This document shows, piece after piece, positions 7,813-17,646 of a DNA stretch of 64,000 nt. The stretch comes from Xylanibacter ruminicola. GTDB lineage: Bacteria > Bacteroidota > Bacteroidia > Bacteroidales > Bacteroidaceae. The position numbers were made by a program, and so were the translations under genes. Where the stretch lies: the NCBI GenBank assembly GCA_015060625.1, contig SUYC01000015.1:1-64000 (forward strand). The letters are read 5' to 3'. Every line of letters starts with the position of its first letter. Position 1 is the first letter of the stretch. The notes under the pieces are model-generated. The model was not told the origin of the DNA. It saw nothing but the letters and a program-made list of their open reading frames with translations, and made no database searches.

Positions 7813-10800
7813 ATGAAGAAAGTCCTGAAGTGGTTGGGAATTGCGGTCCTGGTACCCATACTGCTCATAGTGATTCTGGCCGTACTGCTTTATTTTCCGC
7901 CTGTACAAAATTGGGCGGTAAAGAAGGTGGTGGCCATCGCTTCGGAAAAGACTGGTCTGGAGATCTCGATAGAGAGAGTGAGTTTGGAGTTCCCGCTTGA
8001 TTTAGGCATCGAGGGCTTTCGTGCTTTACATAAGAATGATTCGATTGTCAACCAAACCGATACCATTGCCGATGTGCGTAAGATGGTGTGCGATGTGCGT
8101 TTGTTGCCTTTGTTTCAGAAACGTGTGGTTATTGATGAACTGTCGTTAACTGATGCCAATCTGAATACCAACGGCTTTATCAGCGATCTGCGCGTAAAAG
8201 GCTGTCTGCAGGAACTCTGGCTATCGTCAGATGGTATCGATCTCGATCAGGAAACTGTTGAGGTGAACGGTGCCCGACTTTCAGAAGCCCGGCTGGATAT
8301 CGCGTTGAGTGATACAGCGGCTGTTGATACCACAGAATCGACAATGAAATGGATAGTAAATGCCGATTCGGTGAGTATTCTGAAAAGTAGCTTAATGATT
8401 CATCTGCCTGGCGATACGCTGAATGCGCAAGCCTATATGGGGAGAGCTGTGGCACGCGAGGTGTTGGCCGACTTAGGGGGCAAAATCTATCGGGTGGGCA
8501 GTCTGGATTGGACCCAAGGTCGTTTGAACTACGATAATCGTTTTGAGCCAGAGGTAAGCGGACTGGATTATAACCATCTGGCACTATCAGATATCAATTT
8601 GTGTGTTGACTCGATAGAATATGCAGCATCTAACACCTCATTTATTATAAAGGACCTGCGGGCAAAGGAGAAAAGCGGGTTGCAGGTAAAACACCTGTCG
8701 GCTCGTGTGACGATGGACGACCAGCGCCTGACGATTCCTCGGTTGAAACTGCAAACACCTGATACGGAGATAGAAACCGATCTGGCGATGGACTTTTCGA
8801 CCTTCGACGAGCAGCAGCCTGGTGTGATGAAGCTGCGCTTGAATGCTCAGATAGGCAAGCAAGATGTGATGCGATTTGCTGGCGATATGCCGCAGACTTT
8901 TATGCGTAACTATCCCAATCAGCCCATTAGCATTAAGGGCTCTGTAAATGGTAATATGCAGCACATGGTGTTTACGGGGTTACATATTAATCTGCCCACC
9001 GCCTTCCGCCTTACAGCAAACGGTGTAGCCGATCACGTAACTGATTTAAGAAAGTTGAAGGCTGATATAACCCTGAATGCCAGGACCGAGAATATGAACT
9101 TTGTACTGGCATTGGCCGATCCTGCTTTGATGCGTAACTATCGTATTCCTGGCATGGCATTCGATGGAACCCTGAAGGCTAATGGCCCACGTTATACCGC
9201 CAATCTGACGCTGCGCGAGGGGGCTGGTCTGGTTAAACTGAAAGGAAGTGCCAGCATGCCTACTAATGCTAAAGGTGACTTGCTGACAGCAGCCATGAGC
9301 TATGACGCTGATGTAAGCATCAACCGTCTGAATCTGCATCATTTTATGCCACGCGACTCTATCTATACTATTACGGCAGATATCAAAGCTAAGGGAAATG
9401 GTACGGATTTCCTGTCGAACAAGAGTCGATTGATAGCTAGTGCCAAGGTGCACCAGTTGCAGTATGGCAGTTGGAATCTAAAACAGATGTCGGCTGAAGC
9501 CACTTTGACCAACGGGCACGCTCTGGCATCGATACTGGGACATAACGAGTTGTTGTGGGGCTCTATTGGTGTTGATGCTATGCTTAATACCAAAAAGTTG
9601 ATGGCTACCATCAGTGCCGATCTGGATAAGGCCGACCTTTATCGTATGCGATTAGCTGATATGCCGTTGTCGATAGGTTTATGCGGATCGGTAGATGTGG
9701 TTTCGGATATGAAACTCACGCATCGAGTGACAGGTTTGGTTGACGAAATCTATATCACCGGCAAGAAAGAAACATTACGTCCTGATTTTATTGGACTGCA
9801 TATCAATACCACTGTAGATACGGTGATAGCCCGTATCCAGAGTGGCGACTTTATTGTGAAACTTGATGCACAGGGAAACTACGAGCGCCTGCTGAAAAAA
9901 ATCACAATCTTAGGCGATTCGGTGATGGCGCAGATGGATAAGCGCATCATCGATCAGCCTGCTATCAAGCGTTTGCTGCCTGAGATGAAGTTGCATGTAG
10001 AGAGTAAACGCGACAACCCGATGGCCAGTTTGCTCAAGGCGTTAGATGTTCAGTTCAAGGAGCTGATGGTGGATGTGAACACTTCGCCTGTAACGGGTGT
10101 GAATGGACAGAGCTATCTGTACTCGTTGGTTTACGATAGCACACGTATCGATACCATCCGACTGAATCTGACGCAGAAGGGCGATCGCTTAACTTACCAG
10201 GGGCAGATTCGTAATAACAAGCGTAATCCACAGTTTGTATTTAATGCTTTGGTTGATGGTGCCATCCATCAGCATGGTGCCTTAGCAGGACTGCGCTACT
10301 ACGACCAGCATGACAAGATGGGTGTGCGACTAGGTGTGACAGCCGAGATGGAACACGACGGCATTCGCTTTAAACTCCTGCCCGAGCGCCCAACCATCGG
10401 CTATAAGAAATTTAACCTCAATAAGGATAACTATCTCTTCATGGGGCGCAACAAGCGTATTCAGGCTAAGGTAGATCTTATTGCCGATGATAAGACTGGT
10501 ATTAAACTCTATACCGAGAATCAGGATTCTACCATGCTACAGGATATCACGCTGAGCATCAACCAACTCGACCTGGGCGAAGTTACAGCCGTGATTCCTT
10601 ATCTGCCCCGTATCACGGGTAAACTGAATGGCGACTACCATATTCTGCAGGATAAGAACGAGAATCTCTCTGTGGCCAGCGACATGGGAGTGCGTCAGAT
10701 GACCTTCGAGGGATCGCCTGTGGGTAATATCAGCACCGAACTGGTATATCTCATGAAGGAAGATGATACACACGCTGTTGAGGCTCGACTGATGCTTGAC

Positions 10801-12480
10801 GACGAGGAGTTTGGCATGCTGAGTGGTATCTATAAGAGCGACGGTTTTATCGACGCCAAGTTTGATATGACACGACTGCCTCTCTCTCTCATTAATGGTT
10901 TCGTGCCCGACCAACTGATAGGTCTTGAGGGCTATGGCGAGGGAAGCGTTACCATTCGCGGCACAGCGCAGCATCCTGAGGTGAATGGTGAGATGTTTGT
11001 GGATTCGGCCTATCTCGTTAGTGTTCCTTATGGCATACGTATGCGTTTTGACAGCGACCCTGTGCGTATCGTGGGCTCTAAGCTATTGCTGGAGAACTTC
11101 GGACTCTATTCGAGTCATAACGACCTGCTGAACCTGATGGGTAGCATCGACTTTAGTGATACCGACCGGATATTGATGGATATGCGCATGCGCGCCCAGA
11201 ATTTCCTACTTATCGACTCAAAACAGCAGACACGTAGTGTGGCGTGGGGTAAGGCCTTCGTCAACTTTATGGCCCGACTGCGCGGACCACTCGACGAGTT
11301 GAATATGCGTGGCCGACTGGATGTGCTCGGATCTACCGATATGACCTATATGCTGCTCGACTCGCCACTGTCAACCGATACCCGACTCGACGAGTTGGTG
11401 AAGTTTACCGACTTCAGCTATCCCACTACTAGCGTTGTTACCAAGCCTGCACCATCAGGTTTGAACATAGATCTCAATGTGAGTGTTTCGCAGGGTGCCC
11501 ATATCGTTTGCGACCTGAATGCCGACGAGAGCAACTATGTGGATTTGTTGGGTGGTGGCGATCTTCGCATGAAATACAATTCGGAAGGTATTGACCTGAC
11601 AGGACGTTACACTCTGACCAGTGGCGAGATGAAGTATTCGCTACCTGTTATCCCGCTTAAAACCTTTCATGTAAAGGAGGGCAGCTATGTAGAGTTTACA
11701 GGCGACCCGATGAACCCTAAACTGGACATTACTGCTACCGAGCGTGTCAAATCGAATATTACCACTGATATGGGGAGTACGCGATCTGTGCTCTTTGACT
11801 GTGGTGTTATCATCACCAAGACTCTGAACGATATGGGACTGGAGTTTGTCATTGAGGCTCCCGAAGACCAGAGTATCAGTAGCGAGCTGGCTACCATGTC
11901 GAAGGAGGAGCGTGGTAAGCTGGCTGTGGGCATGCTTACCACAGGTATGTATCTGGCTGATGGTAATACAGGTGCTTTCTCTATGAACTCGGCCTTGAGC
12001 TCGTTCCTGCAAAGCGAGATCAATAATATAGCAGGTTCGGCACTGAAGACGCTCGACCTGAGTGTGGGTATCGACAATACTACCGATGCCTCGGGTATGA
12101 TGCATACCGACTACTCGTTTAAGTTTGCCAAGCGCTTCTTTAACAACCGACTCAAAATAGAGTTTGGAGGAAAAGTATCGTCGGGCAACAGCGATGCGAT
12201 GGGGCAGAACCAGTCGTTCTTCGACAATGTAACGATGGAGTATCGACTGAATCAAGATGCTACCAAGAATCTTAAGCTGTTCTACAACCAGAACGTGTAC
12301 GATTGGTTAGAAGGTTATACAGGCGAATATGGCGTAGGTTTTGTTTGGCGTCGCAAGCTCAACTCGCTGCTCGACATCTTCACTAAGACGCCTAGACTCA
12401 CCAATCCGTTGGCGCCCATCCGCTCACTACGTAACGATAGCACTCAAACCACAACCACAGTAACTCATGAGAAGAAGTAA
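7813..12480 (+). CDS. tamB: TamB-like translocation and assembly module protein
   Basis: A 1555-residue AsmA/TamB-type protein: a single N-terminal membrane anchor (about 8-30), a very long beta-rich body and a C-terminal TamB/DUF490 domain (about 1180-1530). Such proteins span the periplasm as a hydrophobic-groove bridge and serve outer-membrane protein insertion or lipid transport. The stop codon lies inside the next gene, a TamA-like barrel (14-base overlap), so the two are made together as partner subunits. Confidence 0.9.
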   Translation: MKKVLKWLGIAVLVPILLIVILAVLLYFPPVQNWAVKKVVAIASEKTGLEISIERVSLEFPLDLGIEGFRALHKNDSIVNQTDTIADVRKMVCDVRLLPLFQKRVVIDELSLTDANLNTNGFISDLRVKGCLQELWLSSDGIDLDQETVEVNGARLSEARLDIALSDTAAVDTTESTMKWIVNADSVSILKSSLMIHLPGDTLNAQAYMGRAVAREVLADLGGKIYRVGSLDWTQGRLNYDNRFEPEVSGLDYNHLALSDINLCVDSIEYAASNTSFIIKDLRAKEKSGLQVKHLSARVTMDDQRLTIPRLKLQTPDTEIETDLAMDFSTFDEQQPGVMKLRLNAQIGKQDVMRFAGDMPQTFMRNYPNQPISIKGSVNGNMQHMVFTGLHINLPTAFRLTANGVADHVTDLRKLKADITLNARTENMNFVLALADPALMRNYRIPGMAFDGTLKANGPRYTANLTLREGAGLVKLKGSASMPTNAKGDLLTAAMSYDADVSINRLNLHHFMPRDSIYTITADIKAKGNGTDFLSNKSRLIASAKVHQLQYGSWNLKQMSAEATLTNGHALASILGHNELLWGSIGVDAMLNTKKLMATISADLDKADLYRMRLADMPLSIGLCGSVDVVSDMKLTHRVTGLVDEIYITGKKETLRPDFIGLHINTTVDTVIARIQSGDFIVKLDAQGNYERLLKKITILGDSVMAQMDKRIIDQPAIKRLLPEMKLHVESKRDNPMASLLKALDVQFKELMVDVNTSPVTGVNGQSYLYSLVYDSTRIDTIRLNLTQKGDRLTYQGQIRNNKRNPQFVFNALVDGAIHQHGALAGLRYYDQHDKMGVRLGVTAEMEHDGIRFKLLPERPTIGYKKFNLNKDNYLFMGRNKRIQAKVDLIADDKTGIKLYTENQDSTMLQDITLSINQLDLGEVTAVIPYLPRITGKLNGDYHILQDKNENLSVASDMGVRQMTFEGSPVGNISTELVYLMKEDDTHAVEARLMLDDEEFGMLSGIYKSDGFIDAKFDMTRLPLSLINGFVPDQLIGLEGYGEGSVTIRGTAQHPEVNGEMFVDSAYLVSVPYGIRMRFDSDPVRIVGSKLLLENFGLYSSHNDLLNLMGSIDFSDTDRILMDMRMRAQNFLLIDSKQQTRSVAWGKAFVNFMARLRGPLDELNMRGRLDVLGSTDMTYMLLDSPLSTDTRLDELVKFTDFSYPTTSVVTKPAPSGLNIDLNVSVSQGAHIVCDLNADESNYVDLLGGGDLRMKYNSEGIDLTGRYTLTSGEMKYSLPVIPLKTFHVKEGSYVEFTGDPMNPKLDITATERVKSNITTDMGSTRSVLFDCGVIITKTLNDMGLEFVIEAPEDQSISSELATMSKEERGKLAVGMLTTGMYLADGNTGAFSMNSALSSFLQSEINNIAGSALKTLDLSVGIDNTTDASGMMHTDYSFKFAKRFFNNRLKIEFGGKVSSGNSDAMGQNQSFFDNVTMEYRLNQDATKNLKLFYNQNVYDWLEGYTGEYGVGFVWRRKLNSLLDIFTKTPRLTNPLAPIRSLRNDSTQTTTTVTHEKK

Positions 12481-14806
12481 ATATTTATATGTGGCAATGG
12501 CGCTTTGTATGGCATCGTGCTCCATGACAAAGAATACTCCCGAGGGCGAACAACTCTTTACGGGGATTTCCAAAATTGCCTATGACGATGATAAGGAATA
12601 TGAGGTTGAGGCTTACGACGCCCATCTCGAAGCTACAAAGGTAGAGGTTGAGGCAGCTCTGGCTACCGAGCCCAATGGCTCGCTTTTTGGTAGCAGCTAC
12701 TATACCGTTCCCTGGTCATGGCACCTGTGGGTGTACAATACTTTTTCTGGTAAGGATTCGCCTTTTGCAAAGTGGATGACCAAGTCGTTTGGTAAGGCCC
12801 CTGTGCTCATGAGTCAGGTCAACCCAGCCCTACGCAGTAGTGTGGCACGTTCAGTACTGCGCAACCACGGCTTTTTCCGTGGCGACGTCAGTTACGAACT
12901 CGTGCCCAGCAGGAACCCCAAGAAAAGCAAGATTGGCTATGTCGTTCATCTCGACTCGCTCTTTACACTCGATACGGTGAATTATGTTAATTTTCCATCT
13001 GCTATACAGCAGCTCATCGACTCAACCCGCGAAGAGAGTCTTATCAAAAGTCAGGCACCATTCAGCATCAACAACCTCGATGCTGAGCGTACGCGTATCA
13101 GTACTCTATTGCGCAATAATGGCTACTACTATTACAATTCGGGCTATGCCTCGTATCTGGCCGATACCTTTGCCATAGAGAATAAAGCCCAGCTCAGATT
13201 CCAGTTGGCCGAGGGTGTGCCAGAGGCTGCTCTGCACAAGTGGTATATAGGTAAGGTAGATGTAAACTTCCGTAAGTCAGCCCGTGAGGAGTTGACCGAC
13301 TCTATCCAGCGTCGCGCGCTTACCATTCACTTCAATGGCAAGAAGTCGCCTATCATGCCTCGCGTAGTTCTTCGCAACCTTAGTTTGCGGTCACGCCAGG
13401 AGTATAGCTACGAGAAGTATATGGAGTCGGCTAGTCGTATCAATGCCACAGGCGTGTTTGCAAGTTCCGATTTCCAGTTTATACCACGCCCCGATACCGA
13501 CACCCTCGACCTGCGCCTGAATTGTATCTTTGATAAGCCTTACGACTTTTATATCGAGGGTAATGCCATAGGCCGAACCAGTGGGCGTTATGGTCCAGAG
13601 GCCCGAATTGGTATCACCCGTCGTAATGCTTTTCACGCAGGCGAGAAACTTGATTTGAACCTGCATGGAGCCTATGAATGGCAGAGTGGGGCAGATGCCG
13701 ACATGAACAGTTATCAGTATGGTGCCGATGTATCGATAGAGTTTCCACGTATCATTGCACCGTTTGTGCATAGCGACCGTGTGCGCCGCGACAAGAACGG
13801 GCGCCCCATTCGCAGGCGCTTTTTCTCTACGCCTACCACCTATGCCAAGGTTTCGAGCGATGTGATTCGTCGGCCCGATTACTACAAGATGCACATCGTA
13901 AGCGGTGAGTGGACCTATCGCTGGCAGTCGTCGGCCAACAGTCGCCATGAGTTTTCACCGCTTACCATTAAGTATCAGTACATGAATAGCCATACCGAGA
14001 AGTTCGACTCTGTGGTTGCCAATAATCCTTATCTGGCAGCCACCATGGAGGATTACTTCATCCCCAAGATGCGCTATACCTATATGTACACCAGTCCTGC
14101 AACCAAACGCCACCCCATCCGCTGGGAGTTTACCATCGAGGAATCGGGCAACCTTACCTCGTTATGGGATGCTGTTGCTGGGCATCCTTTCAGTCAGCAA
14201 GGCAAAACTCTTTTCAAAACCCCATATTCTCAGTTCCTGCGATTCGAAACCGATTTTACCAAGACGTGGAATCTCACACCCACATCACGCCTGGTAGGCC
14301 ATATCAGTGGTGGCGTTATCTACAATTATGGCAACAGCAGTGAAGCACCTTACAGCGAATACTTCTATGTAGGTGGTGCTAATACTATTCGTGCCTTTGG
14401 TGTGCGAAGCATTGGTCCTGGTGCTTTCGATGGTACAGGCCTAGGTCGCCAGCTGGGGTATCTCATACAGATCGGCGAAACCAAGTTGGTGGGTAACCTT
14501 GAGTATCGCACCAAGTTGTTTGGCAACCTGAATGGAGCTGTGTTCCTTGATGCGGGTAATGTGTGGGACTTTACCGACGAGTTTGTGCCCGATGGTGGAT
14601 TTCCCACTACGCTGAAGGACTTTGTGAAGCAAACGGCTCTAGGTACAGGTATAGGTCTGCGCTACGATATGGGCTTCCTGGTTATCCGTTTGGATTGGGG
14701 TTTAGCCCTCCACTATCCATACGAAACGGATAAGTCGGGCTATTTTAATGTGCCCAGCTTTAAAGGCGCCCACACTTTGCATTTTGCTGTTGGCTATCCG
14801 TTCTAA
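12467..14806 (+). CDS. TamA/BamA-family outer-membrane lipoprotein (TamL type)
   Basis: A 779-residue Omp85-superfamily protein. Its N-terminus is a lipoprotein signal (MALCMASC, Cys near residue 17), which distinguishes the Bacteroidota TamL form from proteobacterial TamA. POTRA-like repeats fill the first half (about 110-370) and a 16-strand barrel the second half, with the GxxxxRAFG-type element near 650 (NTIRAFGVRSIGPG) and a C-terminal aromatic residue (VGYPF). Its start overlaps tamB by 14 bases. Confidence 0.9.
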   Translation: MRRSKYLYVAMALCMASCSMTKNTPEGEQLFTGISKIAYDDDKEYEVEAYDAHLEATKVEVEAALATEPNGSLFGSSYYTVPWSWHLWVYNTFSGKDSPFAKWMTKSFGKAPVLMSQVNPALRSSVARSVLRNHGFFRGDVSYELVPSRNPKKSKIGYVVHLDSLFTLDTVNYVNFPSAIQQLIDSTREESLIKSQAPFSINNLDAERTRISTLLRNNGYYYYNSGYASYLADTFAIENKAQLRFQLAEGVPEAALHKWYIGKVDVNFRKSAREELTDSIQRRALTIHFNGKKSPIMPRVVLRNLSLRSRQEYSYEKYMESASRINATGVFASSDFQFIPRPDTDTLDLRLNCIFDKPYDFYIEGNAIGRTSGRYGPEARIGITRRNAFHAGEKLDLNLHGAYEWQSGADADMNSYQYGADVSIEFPRIIAPFVHSDRVRRDKNGRPIRRRFFSTPTTYAKVSSDVIRRPDYYKMHIVSGEWTYRWQSSANSRHEFSPLTIKYQYMNSHTEKFDSVVANNPYLAATMEDYFIPKMRYTYMYTSPATKRHPIRWEFTIEESGNLTSLWDAVAGHPFSQQGKTLFKTPYSQFLRFETDFTKTWNLTPTSRLVGHISGGVIYNYGNSSEAPYSEYFYVGGANTIRAFGVRSIGPGAFDGTGLGRQLGYLIQIGETKLVGNLEYRTKLFGNLNGAVFLDAGNVWDFTDEFVPDGGFPTTLKDFVKQTALGTGIGLRYDMGFLVIRLDWGLALHYPYETDKSGYFNVPSFKGAHTLHFAVGYPF

Positions 14807-14901
14807 CGAGTGGTGCATGCGGAGTAAGGATTAAAGTGTTAATAAATATAAACGTAGTTCCTTTATTCCAGATTCTCTGTTTACTTTTCATTAAAAAGTT
14901 G

Positions 14902-14909
14902 TATCTTTG
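14902..14909 (+). promoter_or_regulatory. Promoter -7 box of the nucleotidyltransferase unit
   Basis: TATCTTTG, 37 bases before the ATG at 14947. Confidence 0.65.
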
Positions 14910-14946
14910 CACTCAAAAATTGATATAACTCAAAAAAATAGGAGAA

Positions 14947-15888
14947 ATGAAACCAACTTTGTTTTTGCTCGCAGCTGGTATGGGAAGCCGTTATGGTGGT
15001 TTGAAACAGCTTGATGGTCTGGGACCAAATGGCGAGACTATTATGGATTATAGTATTTACGATGCCATTCAGGCAGGTTTTGGTAAAATCGTATGGGTTA
15101 TCCGTAAGGATTTCGAGGAGCAGTTCCGTACCCAGATTCTCGCTAAGTACGAAGGTAAGGTAAAGTGTGAGCTCTGTTTTCAGGCACTCGATGCTCTGCC
15201 CGAGGGCTTCAGTGTTCCCGAAGGCCGTCAGAAGCCATGGGGTACTAATCACGCTGTCCTCATGGGTAAGGATGTTATTAAGGAGCCATTCTGTGTGATT
15301 AACTGCGACGATTTCTATAATCGCGATGCCTTCATGGTTATTGGTAAATATCTGGCTAATCTGCCCGAAGGAGCAAAGAACCAGTATGCAATGGTAGGTT
15401 TTCGTGTAGGTAACACGCTCTCAGAGAATGGTACCGTAGCTCGTGGTATCTGTTCAAAGAATGAGCAGGGACACCTGACTACTGTTGTTGAGCGTACAGA
15501 GATTGTACGTTGCGCTGCCGATGGTTCGAATGCTGGTGCAGCTGCTGAGCCTATCCGCTACAAGGATGAGGATGGTAAGTGGGTTGAGGTTGCCGATAAC
15601 ACTCCTGTTTCAATGAATATGTGGGGCTTCACACCTGATTATTTCGAGTATTCTGAGGCTTACTTCAAGGAGTTCCTGAGCGATCCAAAGAACATCGAGA
15701 ATCTTAAGGCCGAGTTCTTTATTCCTCTCATGGTTAACAAGCTGATTAATGATGGTACTGCTACAGTCGAGGTGCTCGATACCACCAGTAAATGGTTTGG
15801 AGTGACCTATGCTGCCGATCGAGATGCTACTGTTGCTCGTATCAAGCAGTTGGTTGACGAGGGTGTTTACCCTAGCAAATTGTTCTAA
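14947..15888 (+). CDS. Sugar-phosphate nucleotidyltransferase
   Basis: A 313-residue protein with the NTP-transferase fold. The opening FLLAAGMGSRYGGLKQLD is a variant of the GxGxRxxPLTxxxPK nucleotide motif, and INCDDFY carries the metal-binding Asp. Which sugar phosphate and nucleotide it joins cannot be read from sequence. It is followed with no gap by a DHH phosphoesterase, and a phosphoglucosamine mutase lies 1.7 kb on, suggesting an amino-sugar or cell-envelope context. Confidence 0.8.
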   Translation: MKPTLFLLAAGMGSRYGGLKQLDGLGPNGETIMDYSIYDAIQAGFGKIVWVIRKDFEEQFRTQILAKYEGKVKCELCFQALDALPEGFSVPEGRQKPWGTNHAVLMGKDVIKEPFCVINCDDFYNRDAFMVIGKYLANLPEGAKNQYAMVGFRVGNTLSENGTVARGICSKNEQGHLTTVVERTEIVRCAADGSNAGAAAEPIRYKDEDGKWVEVADNTPVSMNMWGFTPDYFEYSEAYFKEFLSDPKNIENLKAEFFIPLMVNKLINDGTATVEVLDTTSKWFGVTYAADRDATVARIKQLVDEGVYPSKLF

Positions 15889-16920
15889 ATGAATATAGAC
15901 ATCTTAAATAATGATCAGCTGGCCCTGATGGACCAGCTGATTTCTGATGCAAATACGGTACTTGTAGTTTGTCACAAGAGTCCTGATGGCGATGCAATTG
16001 GTTCGTCGTTAGCTTGGGCTGAGTATATGCGTTTGCGCGGAAAGGATGTTACCGTTATCGTGCCCGATCAGTATCCCGACTTTCTTTTATGGTTGCCTAA
16101 TACTGAGAAAATTGTACGTTACGATAAGCATCGCGAAAAATGCGACATGCTGTTTAAGATAGCCGACTTGGTGTTCTGTCTCGACTTCAATACGCCGAGT
16201 CGTGTTGATGAGATGAGTGAGGTTCTCGTTAACAGCCCGGCTAAGAAGATTCTTATCGACCATCATCTGAAGCCCGATGTCCCTGCCGCACTTATAGTAT
16301 CGCATCCTGATGCTTCGAGCACCTGCGAGCTTGTGTTCCGTATCGTTTATCAGATGGGGGCTTTTCCACAGCTTGATAAGGCTTTTGCAGCACCTGTTTA
16401 CTGCGGTATGATGACAGATACAGGCGGTTTTACTTACAATAGTAGTAACCCCGAATTATATTTCATTATCGGCGAATTACTTACCAAACATATCGATAAA
16501 GACCGTATTTATCGCAACGTGTTTCACAACTATTCTGAAAATCGTATCCGCCTGATGGGTTATGTGTTGTATGAGAAATTGGTTTATATGCCAGAGTACC
16601 ATGCAGCCTACTATTCGCTTACTCGTAACGAATTGAAGCGTTTTAATTATATCAAGGGTGATACAGAGGGACTGGTTAACATGCCCCAGCAGATTAAGGG
16701 ACTTAAACTGTCGATCTCACTGCGTGAGGATACCGAAAAGCCTGTGGTTTGGGTTAGCTTGCGATCAGTCGATGATTTTCCCTGTAACCTGATGGCCGAG
16801 GAATTCTTTAATGGTGGCGGGCACCTGAATGCATCGGGCGGAAAGATTGAAGGAACTATCGAAGAGGCGATAGAAATTACAAAAAAGGCAATTTCTGCTT
16901 ATGAAAACAAGTTAAAGTAG
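15889..16920 (+). CDS. DHH-family phosphoesterase (NrnA-like)
   Basis: A 343-residue DHH/DHHA1 protein. HKSPDGDAIGSS (about 24-35), DFNTPSR and IDHH (metal ligands) form the catalytic part, and GGGHLNASGG near the C-terminus is the DHHA1 substrate-binding motif. NrnA-type enzymes degrade nanoRNA and dephosphorylate pAp; a c-di-AMP-type substrate is an alternative. The ATG follows the upstream stop codon directly, so the two are translationally coupled. Confidence 0.9.
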   Translation: MNIDILNNDQLALMDQLISDANTVLVVCHKSPDGDAIGSSLAWAEYMRLRGKDVTVIVPDQYPDFLLWLPNTEKIVRYDKHREKCDMLFKIADLVFCLDFNTPSRVDEMSEVLVNSPAKKILIDHHLKPDVPAALIVSHPDASSTCELVFRIVYQMGAFPQLDKAFAAPVYCGMMTDTGGFTYNSSNPELYFIIGELLTKHIDKDRIYRNVFHNYSENRIRLMGYVLYEKLVYMPEYHAAYYSLTRNELKRFNYIKGDTEGLVNMPQQIKGLKLSISLREDTEKPVVWVSLRSVDDFPCNLMAEEFFNGGGHLNASGGKIEGTIEEAIEITKKAISAYENKLK

Positions 16921-16952
16921 CCTAATATTGTTGGTGTTTACGAAAATATTCG

Positions 16953-16960
16953 TATTTTTG
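16953..16960 (+). promoter_or_regulatory. Promoter -7 box of the DUF4827 gene
   Basis: TATTTTTG in the 62-base gap after the DHH gene, 22 bases before the start. Confidence 0.55.
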
Positions 16961-16982
16961 CACCGTCAATAGTAAATAAAAG

Positions 16983-17630
16983 ATGAAGAAAATACTGTTT
17001 ATCATGATAGCTTTGGCCGCAGTTCTTAGCAGTTGTAACGACTATGAGACCTACGGTGATAAGAAGGAAAAGGAACGTAATGCCATTGCAAAGTTCATTT
17101 CCGATCGTTCGATTGTTGTTATCAGTGAGGATCAATTTAATCAGCAAGGGTATACCACTAATAACGAACTCAACCAGTTTGTAAAGCTCGATAAAAGTGG
17201 TGTGTATATGCAGATTGAACGCCCAGGCTGTGGCACTATGCTGCAGGATGGTGAGAGTACCCGTCTGGTATGCCGATTCTCTGAGTATGATATCCTTCAA
17301 GATACCACTACTATTTGTAACAACGATCCTAGTATCGTATATGGTGGAATATCTGTAGTAACACTGCCTGATATTATTTCGGTATCTCGTTCGGGAGGTT
17401 CTTTTACAGCCTCGTTCGAGAGTGGACTTATGCTCAAGGCTTATGCTACCGCATCGGTGCCTTCTGGCTGGTTGGTTCCCCTGTCGTATATTAAGGTGGG
17501 ACGCCCCCAGTCGCTTTCCGACGAGTGCGCCAAGGTGCGTCTTATTGTTCCTCATTCACAGGGGCATGCTTCTGCTTCGAGCAATGTTACCCCCTGCTAC
17601 TATGAAATCACCTTTCAACGCGAATCTTAG
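16983..17630 (+). CDS. DUF4827 lipoprotein
   Basis: A 215-residue predicted lipoprotein: signal MKKILFIMIALAAVLSSC with lipobox Cys18. It resembles the Bacteroidales DUF4827 family, found between DHH and phosphomutase genes. The C-terminal part (GWLVPLSYIKVG, then LIVPHSQGHASASSNVTPCYYEITF) recalls the end of FKBP-type prolyl isomerases, which would fit a periplasmic folding role; that is a weak resemblance by eye. A phosphoglucosamine mutase follows after 16 bases. Confidence 0.75.
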   Translation: MKKILFIMIALAAVLSSCNDYETYGDKKEKERNAIAKFISDRSIVVISEDQFNQQGYTTNNELNQFVKLDKSGVYMQIERPGCGTMLQDGESTRLVCRFSEYDILQDTTTICNNDPSIVYGGISVVTLPDIISVSRSGGSFTASFESGLMLKAYATASVPSGWLVPLSYIKVGRPQSLSDECAKVRLIVPHSQGHASASSNVTPCYYEITFQRES

Positions 17631-17646
17631 AGAAGTATAACATATT

